Assembly (NCBI RefSeq): GCF_014489845.1
Contig: NZ_JABURY010000017.1
Location: 1-58,420 of the forward strand
Length of the DNA stretch: 58,420 bases
Direction: 5' to 3'
DNA from: Frischella japonica
GTDB taxonomy: Bacteria > Pseudomonadota > Gammaproteobacteria > Enterobacterales > Orbaceae
In this document: one piece after another, positions 28,749-38,286 of the stretch
Layout of the letters: each line of letters opens with the position of its first letter
How positions within the stretch are numbered: the stretch's first letter is position 1
Notes under the pieces: model-generated
The model's database searches: none
The model's input: only the letters and a program-made list of their open reading frames with translations
Told to the model about the DNA's origin: nothing
Position numbers and translations under genes: made by a program

Positions 28749-29223
28749 TTCAGAGGATACACAATTAACTGAAAATACCAGCCAAACCGCATTGGTTACT
28801 TTTAGTAGTTTACTGATAATAAGTCGGCAATTGGATATTATGTCACTAATGTTCACGATGATTGGATTATCGTTTGCCTTAATAGCAAGTTTGTCGGCAA
28901 GTTCTGCCATGTTAATCGTTGGTTATGTTGCTTGTTTTTTAATTGGATTGTTTAGTAAATATTACGCTTTACGAATCGCATTTGATAAAAAACTATTTGA
29001 CTACTTAGCCACCAAGTTCGATCAACTCCCCAATACGCTAAAAGAGTTAGATGATACCTTAATACAATTAAAATTAATCAAATCCAAAATACAACCATCA
29101 CGATCAATAACCGACCGTCAAATGGGTACTTTAATATTATTAAAAAAACAAATCATCACCTTGGTGATACAAACGATATTACTTAGTTGTATATCAATCA
29201 TTGGTATAATACCTTTAAGCTAA
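28741..29223 (+). CDS. Membrane protein linked to the ynb operon (160 aa)
   Basis: Not recognised. Membrane segments at about residues 18-37, 38-75 (SLMFTMIGLSFALIASLSAS and LIVGYVACFLIGLFSKYYAL) and a last one at 135-158 (LVIQTILLSCISIIGIIPL); between them a soluble, mostly helical stretch (RIAFDKKLFDYLATKFDQLP). The start overlaps the end of ynbD by 8 nt, so it is translationally coupled and likely serves the same pathway. E. coli ynbABCD has no equivalent that I recognise. Confidence 0.7.
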   Translation: MFNSEDTQLTENTSQTALVTFSSLLIISRQLDIMSLMFTMIGLSFALIASLSASSAMLIVGYVACFLIGLFSKYYALRIAFDKKLFDYLATKFDQLPNTLKELDDTLIQLKLIKSKIQPSRSITDRQMGTLILLKKQIITLVIQTILLSCISIIGIIPLS

Positions 29224-29316
29224 TTTATGTGATTAAAATCAACCTATATGTCATAAATATAAAAATTAGACTTTTAGATTATTTAGATAACATTGACGAA
29301 AACCACCTTTCAGCAA

Positions 29317-30364
29317 TTTATTTACTGCCTATGCGGCAGTGAACAGGGTTGGCAATGGCATGAAAACAATCGCTGATTTCTAAACTGCCTATGCGGCAGT
29401 GAACTACAAGCACTGAGTTCAGTACTCAACAACAATTTTCTAAACTGCCTATGCGGCAGTGAACCAATATTTAACGGTATTGATTATCCTTACCTTTTTC
29501 TAAACTGCCTATGCGGCAGTGAACTCCGAGTGCGGCTCGTATCATTATCCGGAAGTTTTCTAAACTGCCTATGCGGCAGTGAACCACAGATTGAAAGTTA
29601 TATCCCCGACCCTAAATTTCTAAACTGCCTATGCGGCAGTGAACAGTGAAATTAAAAGACAGGCACTTGCAGATCCTTTCTAAACTGCCTATGCGGCAGT
29701 GAACCGGGCGTTGGTGCTTTAGCGGCAATTTATGCATTTCTAAACTGCCTATGCGGCAGTGAACTCCTGTTATTCTTGAACCCATTTTTTACTCCTTTTC
29801 TAAACTGCCTATGCGGCAGTGAACTGTCTAAAGCTTTCTTTTTTTCTTCATCTTCTTTTCTAAACTGCCTATGCGGCAGTGAACATTTATTGTTAATAGA
29901 AATCTCAATAATCAATTTTCTAAACTGCCTATGCGGCAGTGAACGATGCTCGTTTCAGTCGTAAAGTAGGGATTGATTTCTAAACTGCCTATGCGGCAGT
30001 GAACTGGAGCTGTCTTTTTGCTCCCCCGTTGCGTTTTTTCTAAACTGCCTATGCGGCAGTGAACCACATCGAAAGTTTAAAATGTGAAATTAAAAATTTC
30101 TAAACTGCCTATGCGGCAGTGAACATTTAACTGATATGCGCGATCCATCACGTCGTTTTCTAAACTGCCTATGCGGCAGTGAACGATTGAAGGGTGGGGG
30201 ATAAATCCTACTTCTTTTTCTAAACTGCCTATGCGGCAGTGAACGGCAAGTAGATGATTTTGGTAATGAGATCGCATTTCTAAACTGCCTATGCGGCAGT
30301 GAACTCAGGACCAATCTCAATGGCGCTTTAAACTCTTTTCTAAACTGCCTATGCGGCAGTGAAC
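29317..30364 (-). CRISPR. CRISPR array 3, subtype I-F type, 18 repeats / 17 spacers
   Basis: Third array with 28-nt repeats and 32-nt spacers. crRNA-strand repeat GTTCACTGCCGCATAGGCAG plus TTTAGAAA, one base away from array 1 and three from array 2. The leftmost copy (29317-29344) has three mismatches in the handle end; the rest are identical. The leader on the right (30365-30497) shares the layout of the other two. One spacer (29765-29796) reads, on the crRNA strand, AGGAG followed 6 nt later by ATG, i.e. it seems to cover a gene start of its target. Confidence 0.97.
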
Positions 30365-30497
30365 AAGAACGCTATATACTATAAACCTAGGTAACATAAG
30401 GGCAAAGTGAAATTTTGGGTTTTAAACCCCTTTTTTTAAGTGGTTTTGTAACTCATTGATTATGCTAATTTTTAAAATTAGTTAAAAAAAAGGGTTT
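30365..30497 (-). promoter_or_regulatory. Leader of CRISPR array 3 with IHF site
   Basis: Diverged copy of the other leaders: ATACTATAAACC next to the repeat, AAACCCC plus T7 at 30424-30437, IHF consensus TAACTCATTGATT at 30449-30461 (again 84 nt past the repeat, although the four N positions differ) and A8GGG at 30484-30494. Confidence 0.85.
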
Positions 30498-31025
30498 AGG
30501 GATATCTTTAAATTTAGTTAATGTACATAGATTATTCACTAACTTGTGGTGCTTGTTTTTTTCGCTTTTTAAATTATGGTGAATTTTATTGCTACTGATG
30601 ATTAGAGTCTCTGAAGGTTTATAACAAAATCACCTGGCATCCGGATTCTACTGCGCAGGGGTGAAAATTTAGTAAAAATAATATGCTAAAGCATAGTTTA
30701 ACAATATTGCTTGGTTTGGCATGTTTAGTGACTAATTGGTATTAATCTAAAACTTATCAATAGAAATATTTTTTATATCAAAAATTTAAAATATGATTTT
30801 CACCTTTGTCCCACACAAGTACTACAGAGTAAATCTATTTTAAAAGAATATTCGGTATGAATATCGAATAAGCCGTGATCGTATAGATGTTCCGCGGCGG
30901 TTCTTCAAGAAAATGGATGAACAAAGAAAATTATCTAGTGACCCGTACTTCCTGTGATTATGTGGGTGTTGTTAGCAGAATTGCACATAAAATATCCCTA
31001 ACTCGGACATTAGTATAATACTAAG
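30498..31025. other. Non-coding interval with decayed sequence
   Basis: No gene over 60 codons. A 20-codon frame at 30683-30745 (MLKHSLTILLGLACLVTNWY) looks like a lipoprotein signal cut short, and CTACTGCGCAG at 30648-30658 resembles the dispersed repeat core. Probably gene debris left of the candidate RNA at 31026. Confidence 0.35.
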
Positions 31026-31155
31026 CGAAACATAGACTATTATTAACATTCGTAATAATCAAAATTGTTAAAATACCAAAGTCAGTCACTCAGTGATCAC
31101 TTTATAACAAGCATAAATAAGGCATTTCGAGGGCTCACCAGCCCTCGAATTTTTG
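31014..31155 (+). ncRNA. Candidate small RNA with strong terminator
   Basis: A perfect TATAAT at 31014-31019 (no good -35) is followed by three hairpins: ATTATTA/TAATAAT near 31035-31056, TCACT/AGTGA near 31087-31097, and a 10-bp terminator TTCGAGGGCT/AGCCCTCGAA (31126-31149) running into five T. The length from about 31026 to 31154 would be near 130 nt. No open frame. It might instead be only the leftover terminator of a lost gene, or serve the PFL gene from the other side, where the U tract is poor. Confidence 0.35.
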
Positions 31156-31241
31156 AAGCAAATCAAAATCATTTATAAATAAAATACGACTTTAATACCA
31201 ATTATTTAATAAAAAACAATCAAATCATGATATAAAGAAAC

Positions 31242-32597
31242 TTAGTTTTTGAAAGAGTGAATGGGTGCGGGAATACGCCCACCTCGTTGAATAAATTCAC
31301 TAGAACTAAATCGATTAACTGGCATAATCGGTGCGTGCCCTAGTAAACCACCAAATTCAATATTATCGCCGACTGTCATCCCCATAGCTGGAATAATTCG
31401 CACCGCAGTAGTTTTATGATTAATTACGCCAATCGCTGCTTCGTCAGCAATCATAGCAGCAATCGTTTCTGCTGGAGTATCGCCAGGTATAGCGATCATA
31501 TCCAATCCAACTGAACAAACACAAGTCATTGCTTCGAGTTTTTCTAAATTTAATGAGCCATTATTCACGGCATCAATCATACCGGCATCTTCCGAAACAG
31601 GAATAAATGCCCCACTTAACCCACCGACATGACCACAAGCCATTACACCACCTTTTTTCACCGCATCATTCAGCATAGCTAAAGCTGCGGTAGTACCATG
31701 TGTACCCACGACTTCAAGCCCCATTTCTTCTAAAATATGGGCAACAGAATCACCAATTGCTGGTGTTGGCGCTAAAGAAAGATCAACTATGCCAAACTGT
31801 ACGCCTAAACGCTCTGACGCTTCTTTACCCACTAACTGTCCCATACGCGTGATTTTAAATGCAGTTTTCTTGATGGTTTCAGCAACCACATCAAAAGGTT
31901 GACCTTTTACCTTTTCTAACGCACGTTTGACTACACCTGGACCACTAACACCGACATTAATTACACAATCGGCTTCACCAACACCATGGAAAGCACCAGC
32001 CATAAATGGATTATCTTCTACTGCATTTGCAAATACGACTAATTTAGCACAGGCCATGCTGTTGTCGTTAGCTGTTAATTCTGCTGCTTGCTTGATCACT
32101 TCACCCATTTTTCTTACCGCATCCATATTGATACCAGTTTGTGTTGAACCAACATTAACGGATGAACATACACGCTCTGTTTGTGCCAATGCGCGGGGAA
32201 TGGAGTCGATGAGTATCTGGTCACCTTTATGAAAACCTTTTTGTACCAATGCTGAAAACCCACCAATAAAATTGACACCAACAGCTTTGGCGGCAGCATC
32301 AAGCGTTTTAGCAAATTCGACATAGTCTTTGTCGTCAGTTGCTCCAGCGATTAATGAGATTGGCGTAACTGAAATCCGTTTATTAATAATCGGAATGCCA
32401 AATTCCGAGGAAATCGCTTCACCCACACTGACTAAATTGCCAGCTAAACGCGTGATTTTATCGTAAATTTTTTGACGAGCTTTAACGCCATCACTATCAA
32501 TGCAATCTAACAATGAAATACCCATTGTAATCGTTCTTATATCTAATTTTTCTTCTTCGATCATTTTGATCGTTTCAAGAATTTGTTTGGTTTCCAT
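31242..32597 (-). CDS. PFL/DUF711 (UPF0210) family protein
   Basis: A 451-residue cytosolic protein of the UPF0210/DUF711 family, related in fold to pyruvate formate-lyase but without a known reaction. Family signatures include [73 protein letters not shown] and the end [14 protein letters not shown]. It pairs with an ACT-domain gene 21 nt upstream; the pair is widespread, especially in Gram-positive bacteria, and rarer in enteric bacteria. The ACT partner suggests ligand-controlled regulation, probably by an amino acid (inference). Confidence 0.88.
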   Translation of the reverse strand: METKQILETIKMIEEEKLDIRTITMGISLLDCIDSDGVKARQKIYDKITRLAGNLVSVGEAISSEFGIPIINKRISVTPISLIAGATDDKDYVEFAKTLDAAAKAVGVNFIGGFSALVQKGFHKGDQILIDSIPRALAQTERVCSSVNVGSTQTGINMDAVRKMGEVIKQAAELTANDNSMACAKLVVFANAVEDNPFMAGAFHGVGEADCVINVGVSGPGVVKRALEKVKGQPFDVVAETIKKTAFKITRMGQLVGKEASERLGVQFGIVDLSLAPTPAIGDSVAHILEEMGLEVVGTHGTTAALAMLNDAVKKGGVMACGHVGGLSGAFIPVSEDAGMIDAVNNGSLNLEKLEAMTCVCSVGLDMIAIPGDTPAETIAAMIADEAAIGVINHKTTAVRIIPAMGMTVGDNIEFGGLLGHAPIMPVNRFSSSEFIQRGGRIPAPIHSFKN

Positions 32598-32618
32598 GAA
32601 TCATTACCTTTAGTGTGT

Positions 32619-32888
32619 TTATAAGCGGTGCATCGCATCAAAAATTTCTTCACGCTGTAGATTTACTTTCACTTTTAATTGTTCACCGGTTGCAGTTAAT
32701 GTTTGTTTAACTTCATCAAATGGCTGTTTAATTTTGTTTAAATCCAGTAGCATAATCATGGTAAAATAGTCGCCCATAATGGTTTGTGAAACATCTAAGA
32801 TGTTAATGTTTAGTTCATAAAGTTTTTGACTGATACCGGCGATAATCCCCGTTTGGTCTTTTCCTATCACTGTCAAAATCGTTTTCAT
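32619..32888 (-). CDS. ACT-domain protein (UPF0237)
   Basis: An 89-residue single ACT domain: TVIGKDQTGIIAGISQKLYE is the ligand-binding loop and first helix, followed by LNINILDVSQTIMGDYFTMIML. It is the usual partner of UPF0210 proteins, presumably its regulatory subunit. First gene of the pair, divergent from alaA with about 144 nt of shared promoter DNA. Confidence 0.88.
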   Translation of the reverse strand: MKTILTVIGKDQTGIIAGISQKLYELNINILDVSQTIMGDYFTMIMLLDLNKIKQPFDEVKQTLTATGEQLKVKVNLQREEIFDAMHRL

Positions 32889-33032
32889 TTGGACTCTCCG
32901 TGTAAAATTTAAACAACTTAGTTTATTTTTTTAAGCGAGTTATAATAACATCTTCAAAAATTATCTAAATAGTAGTAGATTGCTTATTAATAAAAATTAT
33001 AACGATATCCCCCCACATAAAGGTCAATAATT

Positions 33033-34247
33033 ATGGTGACATTTGAAAAATCAAATAAATTAGAGCATGTTTGTTATGATATACGCGGCCCAATTCTGGA
33101 GTATGCCAAAAAACTGGAAGAAGAAGGTCAAAAGATCCTAAAATTAAATATTGGTAATCCAGCGGTATTTGGTTTTGATGCACCAGATGAATTACTGGTA
33201 GATGTGATCCGTAATTTACCAACTTCACAGGGTTACAGTGATTCAAAAGGGTTGTATTCTGCCCGTAAAGCGGTTATGCAAAGTTATCAAGCACGTGGTA
33301 TCTACAGTATTGACGTTGAAGATATCTATATTGGCAATGGCGTATCCGAGTTAATTGTCCAGTCGATGCAAGCTCTTCTTAATTCTGGTGACGAAATTCT
33401 GGTACCAATGCCTGATTATCCGCTTTGGACTGCTGCTATCAGTTTATCTGGCGGAAAAGCGGTGCATTATGTTTGTGATGAAGAACAAGATTGGCAACCC
33501 GATTTAGACGATATCAAAAAGAAAATTACCCCAAACACTAAAGGCATTGTAATAATTAATCCTAATAACCCAACTGGCGCGGTATACAGTAAAGAAATTT
33601 TATTAGAAATTGCAGAAATTGCTCGTCAGAATAATCTGATCATTTTTGCTGATGAGATTTACGATAAAATACTTTATGATGATGCCGTTCATCATTCGAT
33701 TGCAGCACTAGCACCTGATCTCTTTGTTGTGACCATGAGCGGTTTATCCAAAACTTATCGTGCAGCAGGATTTAGACAAGGTTGGATGGCATTAAGTGGA
33801 CCGAAAAAACATGTTAAAGGTTATATTGAAGGACTTAATATGTTGGCGTCTATGCGATTATGTGCCAATGTACCTCTACAACATGCGATTCAAGCCGCTT
33901 TAGGGGGCTACCAAAGTATTAATGAGTTTATTAAACCTGGCGGGCGGTTATATGACCAATGTAAAATGGCTTGGGAACTGCTTAATGACATTCCTGGTGT
34001 CAGCTGCCGACGTCCTAAAGGAGCATTATACCTGTTTCCAAAATTGGATATGAAAAAATTTAATTTACATAATGATCAGAAATTAGTATTAGATTTTTTA
34101 TTACAGGAAAAAGTGCTGTTAGTTCAAGGTAGTGGTTTTAATTGGCATAAACCTGATCATGTTCGAATTGTAGCTTTACCTTATATTGGTGAATTGGATG
34201 ATGCTATTCACCGTTTTGCACGTTTTCTAGCTAATTATCGCCAATAG
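33033..34247 (+). CDS. alaA: Alanine aminotransferase AlaA
   Basis: PLP-dependent class I aminotransferase making alanine from pyruvate and glutamate. The 404-residue protein matches E. coli AlaA (405 aa) throughout: KLEHVCYDIRGPILEYAKKL, LNIGNPAVFGFDAPDELL, INPNNPTGAVYSKE, FADEIYDKILYDD and the PLP lysine in SGLSKTYRAAGFRQGWM. AGG about 10-14 nt before the ATG. Single gene; its transcript would run into the CRISPR-derived terminators at 34272-34420. Confidence 0.95.
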   Translation: MVTFEKSNKLEHVCYDIRGPILEYAKKLEEEGQKILKLNIGNPAVFGFDAPDELLVDVIRNLPTSQGYSDSKGLYSARKAVMQSYQARGIYSIDVEDIYIGNGVSELIVQSMQALLNSGDEILVPMPDYPLWTAAISLSGGKAVHYVCDEEQDWQPDLDDIKKKITPNTKGIVIINPNNPTGAVYSKEILLEIAEIARQNNLIIFADEIYDKILYDDAVHHSIAALAPDLFVVTMSGLSKTYRAAGFRQGWMALSGPKKHVKGYIEGLNMLASMRLCANVPLQHAIQAALGGYQSINEFIKPGGRLYDQCKMAWELLNDIPGVSCRRPKGALYLFPKLDMKKFNLHNDQKLVLDFLLQEKVLLVQGSGFNWHKPDHVRIVALPYIGELDDAIHRFARFLANYRQ

Positions 34248-34299
34248 CTAATGAACAAAATGAACAATAAGACTAAACATTGCCTATGCGGCAGTGAAC

Positions 34300-34324
34300 A
34301 AAAAATGGATCTTTTTGGACCCAT
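34300..34324 (-). terminator. Terminator inside the decayed CRISPR spacer (serves ptrA operon)
   Basis: On the minus strand: ATGGGTC, loop CAAAAA, GATCCAT, then six T. Seven-bp stem with one G-T pair. It lies about 130 nt past the ptrA stop. Confidence 0.6.
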
Positions 34325-34396
34325 CCCCTTGTTTTCTAAACTGCCTATATAGCAGTGAACGAATCATTGAACAAAATTCTGAAAAAACCTGATTTT

Positions 34397-34420
34397 TAAA
34401 CCGCCTACCCGGCGGTTTTT
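34397..34420 (+). terminator. Terminator made from CRISPR repeat 3 (serves alaA)
   Basis: AAACCGCC, loop TACCC, GGCGGTTTTT. Both stem arms are the repeat's own palindrome with matching changes (CTGCC to CCGCC and GGCAG to GGCGG), and the GTGAAC end has become a T run. Confidence 0.8.
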
Positions 34421-34452
34421 AATTAATATGACCAAAACACTTTAGCAAACCA

Positions 34453-37335
34453 TTACGGCGATTTTAATAATGTTTGTTGCAGTTCAGCGGCATTAGAGTA
34501 TTTCGTTAAATCGGTTAACTGATTAAGGGTTTTATCGGATTGATTACCGATAACTTGCGAAGCAAATAATAAACCATCATGCTGCATAACAGATTGCTTA
34601 AAGAATGTAATCACATCTTCTTTTGATAACTTTTTGAGTTGCTCAATACGTTTTTGTATTCTATCAAACGCAAAGTTTGACTGTTCATAATCACCTAAAT
34701 AATCATCGAATTCGCTATCTAAAGTTTCAGCCGGCATTGATAACTGCTTTAATGCGGATTGTTTATAATTATCGAATTCCGCATCAGTTAGTGCATTAAG
34801 TTTATTTAAAATGATTGGATAAAACGCTTGATAACGTTGATTTATATAAACAGGATCATATTGATTACTTTGGATTAAAAAACCTATACCGTGACTGTTA
34901 CCAATAGTGATAGGTAATGAAAATACAGCATAACCCAACTGTTCTGTACTTCGTAGTTGATCGTAAAACCATGGTGAAATAATTTGTGATAATAAATCAC
35001 TAATATTACGACCGGTTATTTTGTCATATCCTTTTGGTACAAATCCCATTAGTAGAGCATTATCGGAACTTTTTGAATATTGGGTAATTAAAGCATCACT
35101 TGAATGATTAATTTGTAAAATTTGTTCTGGATGATACTCCACAGCAGGATTTAAGCTGCTTTTAACATTACGATATAACGCTTGCACTTTATCATAAGGT
35201 AAATTTCCTAAAGTAAGCATATAAGGCACTGAATCCGTTAACAACTGTTCACGAAAATGCCGTAAATCAGCTGCACTAATCGTATCGATTGCCATACGTT
35301 TAGTATTACGATCAAAATAAAGTCCTTCGGCGATTGCAGATAAAGGCTGTATCGCCAAACGATAGCTATTGGCGTGATCAGCAGCATCTAATTTTTGTGT
35401 ATACCATGATTTGGCTAAAACCAGATCTTCATCGGTGATATCAAATTTGCGATATGTTGTTAACGTCGCATCCACCATGTCTAATAGATGCTGATTAAAA
35501 CCACTTGCCATTATCATCATGCCTGAATCAATTTTTGTGAAAACCGACATTCCAGCAATTTGAGCTTGAAACTGCAATGGAGCTAATTGACGATTAGCTA
35601 AATAATTTAGTAGAAAAAACATAACCTGATTCTTAGCGTTATCGAGCGCAAAATTGTTACGTAATGATAAAGCAATAACCCCTTTGGGTTGATCAGCAAA
35701 ATAACGACTAGCGAAATGAAAAAGATTCCCTTTTGGATCAAAAGCTTGATTTGGCTGTTGATCAACATCAGTTGCTGCTTGAGAAATTAAAAATTGATCG
35801 GGTATGTAGGGATTCAATAACGGCAATGAGAATTTTAATTGTTTAGCTTGTGTCATAATATTATGTTTTTGTGTTGCCGTAATATTTTCAATCCGGTAAG
35901 GAGCATCAACAAAATACGCCTTTTTGTCAGTGTTTTGATTTGGCGCAATAAGCCAAATTCGGGCGCGATCTAAGGTCAATGATTTAAGCCTTGCTTTAAT
36001 CGCGTTTGGATTATAGTTATCAGCAACATAGTCGGCATCTAAGATATGCTGGGTAGGATAAAGCAACATTTGGTCAGCCAAATACTCAACATAAGACATA
36101 TCATGGGTAATATCGGGATAATTAAATTCAAGTTTTAATACTTTTTGGATTTCACGATAATATTTTTCATCAACGCCTTGTTTCGACAATAATTCTAAAT
36201 ATCCAAATATACTGGCTAATACTTTGTCTTTTTCAGCTAGTCCTTGATCCGTTAAATTAACATAAATACCAAATACACCGCTCGTACCATAGCGTAATGG
36301 CGCACTAACTGCACTAATCGAGTCAATTAATCCTTGTTTTTGTAATTGATCAAATAATGTATTTGAACTGCGATTGCCAAGCAAATAAGCAATATATTCA
36401 TCGGTTTTGGACGCGAATTGCTTAATATTATTTTCAATAGGAAACTGAATATATAATACCTTTTTGGGTTGTGCAGGTTCCATATAGATGATTTTACCAA
36501 GATTATCATTAGTCATTGCCGGTTGGGTAATGTTTTGTTGCTTAATTTGACCCGCGGCAATATGACCGAAAGTGGTGGCAGCTAAATTTGCTAAATCGGT
36601 CCATGCTTGATTGCTATACAATATACCAACCATGTTATTGGCTAGATAATAATCTTGATGAAATTTAACTAATGCCTGATGTAAATTACTATCAGGTTTA
36701 TCACTTAATGTTTCTAAATTCCCACCAGAAAACATCGCAGCCGGATGATTTTGATTAATCGTTTCTGAATCAACTTGACCAATTCGAAAGCCATCATTCG
36801 AGCGAGCCATGGTTAATTCAGCATTGACCGCATTGCGTTCTTTGTCAGCATATTTTGGATCGAGTAAGGGTTGCGCAATTGCATCGGCTAAACGATCTAA
36901 AGCGCCGCTAAAAGCATCGTTTTCGACTTCAAAATAAAAAGCGGTGCGATTTAATTCTGTGCTGGCATTATAACTACCAGCATGAGAACTCAGATACTCG
37001 GCAAAATCAGATGGCTTAGGGTATTTTTTGGATCCCATTAATAGCATATGCTCTGTATAATGCGCTAGCCCTTGTTGTGATTTAGGATCAAATAATGAAC
37101 CAACTGGTATTGCCAGTGCTGCAGATGATTGAACCGCTTTTGGATCAGAAATGACCAACACTTTCATGCCATTGGTTAATTCGATAACACGATATTCACG
37201 ATTATCGTGCTCACTTTGATTAACGGTAATTTTAGAAACAACATACAGCGGTTCAATTGATAATGCTTCGGCGGAAGAAAAAGCCAAAAGCAAACTAATT
37301 AAACATAGCAGTAAACATTGATAACGTTTTTTCAT
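34453..37335 (-). CDS. ptrA: Protease III / pitrilysin
   Basis: Periplasmic zinc metallopeptidase of the M16 (insulinase) family. The 960-residue protein has a signal peptide ending LLAFSSAEA, the inverted zinc motif HxxEH in HYTEHMLLMGS (about residue 92) with the third ligand Glu in ERNAVNAELTMA, and the three inactive M16-type repeats that follow. Length matches E. coli pitrilysin (962). It is the last gene of a minus operon behind the acyltransferase and ynbB genes (6-nt gap), unlike the recB-ptrA-recD setting of E. coli. Confidence 0.94.
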   Translation of the reverse strand: MKKRYQCLLLCLISLLLAFSSAEALSIEPLYVVSKITVNQSEHDNREYRVIELTNGMKVLVISDPKAVQSSAALAIPVGSLFDPKSQQGLAHYTEHMLLMGSKKYPKPSDFAEYLSSHAGSYNASTELNRTAFYFEVENDAFSGALDRLADAIAQPLLDPKYADKERNAVNAELTMARSNDGFRIGQVDSETINQNHPAAMFSGGNLETLSDKPDSNLHQALVKFHQDYYLANNMVGILYSNQAWTDLANLAATTFGHIAAGQIKQQNITQPAMTNDNLGKIIYMEPAQPKKVLYIQFPIENNIKQFASKTDEYIAYLLGNRSSNTLFDQLQKQGLIDSISAVSAPLRYGTSGVFGIYVNLTDQGLAEKDKVLASIFGYLELLSKQGVDEKYYREIQKVLKLEFNYPDITHDMSYVEYLADQMLLYPTQHILDADYVADNYNPNAIKARLKSLTLDRARIWLIAPNQNTDKKAYFVDAPYRIENITATQKHNIMTQAKQLKFSLPLLNPYIPDQFLISQAATDVDQQPNQAFDPKGNLFHFASRYFADQPKGVIALSLRNNFALDNAKNQVMFFLLNYLANRQLAPLQFQAQIAGMSVFTKIDSGMMIMASGFNQHLLDMVDATLTTYRKFDITDEDLVLAKSWYTQKLDAADHANSYRLAIQPLSAIAEGLYFDRNTKRMAIDTISAADLRHFREQLLTDSVPYMLTLGNLPYDKVQALYRNVKSSLNPAVEYHPEQILQINHSSDALITQYSKSSDNALLMGFVPKGYDKITGRNISDLLSQIISPWFYDQLRSTEQLGYAVFSLPITIGNSHGIGFLIQSNQYDPVYINQRYQAFYPIILNKLNALTDAEFDNYKQSALKQLSMPAETLDSEFDDYLGDYEQSNFAFDRIQKRIEQLKKLSKEDVITFFKQSVMQHDGLLFASQVIGNQSDKTLNQLTDLTKYSNAAELQQTLLKSP

Positions 37336-37341
37336 TGAAAA

Positions 37342-38286
37342 CTATCCCAGGAAATTATACATAATTTGAAAATATATTGGTGCGACAAAACAAAGCGAGT
37401 CAATCCGATCCATCATACCACCATGACCATCAATAATGTTACCAAAATCCTTAATACCCCGATCACGCTTTATTGCCGACATACATAGACCACCACAGAA
37501 CCCGAGTAATGTCATAAGGATTGAGATAAATCCCGCTTGCCAAAAATTAAATGGGGTAATCCACCATAATGACATCCCGATACAACTTGCCGATAATATC
37601 CCACCGACAAAACCTTCCATTGTTTTATTTGGGCTAAGTTTGGGAACAATAGCATGCTTACCCAATAACTTGCCAAAAATATATTGTAAGACATCTGATA
37701 TTTCAACGACAATCACTAAAAAGATAATCAACTTGAAATTTTTTGCCTGATCGCCATCATTATTTAGTAACAATAATGCTGGAATATAACTAATACAGTA
37801 AACCGCAATCATCATACTCCATTGAATTTTGGCTACTCGACCTAAAAAATCAACGGTATCACCATTTATTGCAACGCGCGTTGCAATAAATAAAAAAACG
37901 AAAACTGGAATGAATATCACGAAAATTTGGTAACACTTCAAACCAATTAGCAGATATTGCAATGGTAAAAAAATAAAAAAACACCAGAATAACGCTTGAT
38001 GATCGGCTAATTGGGTAGGCGTTATCGTAATGCATTCTCTTAGTGCACAAAAAGATATAAACACAAATAAAACCAGAGTCCCCACTGTTCCAATTAATAT
38101 TGCAATTAATAAAACAATGCTCATAACCCACCAAGCATTAATACGCTGATTCAAATTTTCAATGGTTTTACGATTATGAGTATTGAGTTTAAATTTTTTT
38201 AGTAACAGACCCGTTAAACTAGCTACAAAAAGCAACGAGAAAATACATCCTAGAATTAATTGCATATTGGTATCGTTCAATATCAT
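37342..38286 (-). CDS. ynbB: CDP-diglyceride synthase homologue YnbB
   Basis: Inner-membrane phosphatidate cytidylyltransferase of the CdsA type, making CDP-diacylglycerol from phosphatidic acid and CTP. The 314-residue protein has about eight membrane segments and the full CdsA signature near the C-terminus: SAIKRDRGIKDFGNIIDGHGG then MMDRIDSL. It resembles E. coli YnbB (298 aa) more than CdsA. It overlaps the acyltransferase stop by one base, and together they would supply the CDP-lipid used by YnbA. Confidence 0.87.
   Translation of the reverse strand: MILNDTNMQLILGCIFSLLFVASLTGLLLKKFKLNTHNRKTIENLNQRINAWWVMSIVLLIAILIGTVGTLVLFVFISFCALRECITITPTQLADHQALFWCFFIFLPLQYLLIGLKCYQIFVIFIPVFVFLFIATRVAINGDTVDFLGRVAKIQWSMMIAVYCISYIPALLLLNNDGDQAKNFKLIIFLVIVVEISDVLQYIFGKLLGKHAIVPKLSPNKTMEGFVGGILSASCIGMSLWWITPFNFWQAGFISILMTLLGFCGGLCMSAIKRDRGIKDFGNIIDGHGGMMDRIDSLCFVAPIYFQIMYNFLG

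Larger units (their letters stand above)
34270..34420. CRISPR. Decayed three-repeat CRISPR locus, no leader
   Basis: Repeat 1 (34270-34299) has a 2-nt insertion and the array-3 core TGCCTATGCGGCA; repeat 2 (34333-34360) is full length but its stem is broken (CTGCC...AGCAG); repeat 3 (34393-34420) starts exactly 60 nt after repeat 2 and keeps TTTtTAAAC.GCCTA.cCGGC.G. The spacers are 33 and 32 nt. No leader-like DNA lies on either side. A vestigial array, now within the alaA-ptrA gap. Confidence 0.75.

Noticed and set aside
18992-34420. cas genes for the arrays
   Set aside because: All frames between and around the arrays were read; none resembles Cas1, Cas2/3, Csy1-3 or Cas6f.
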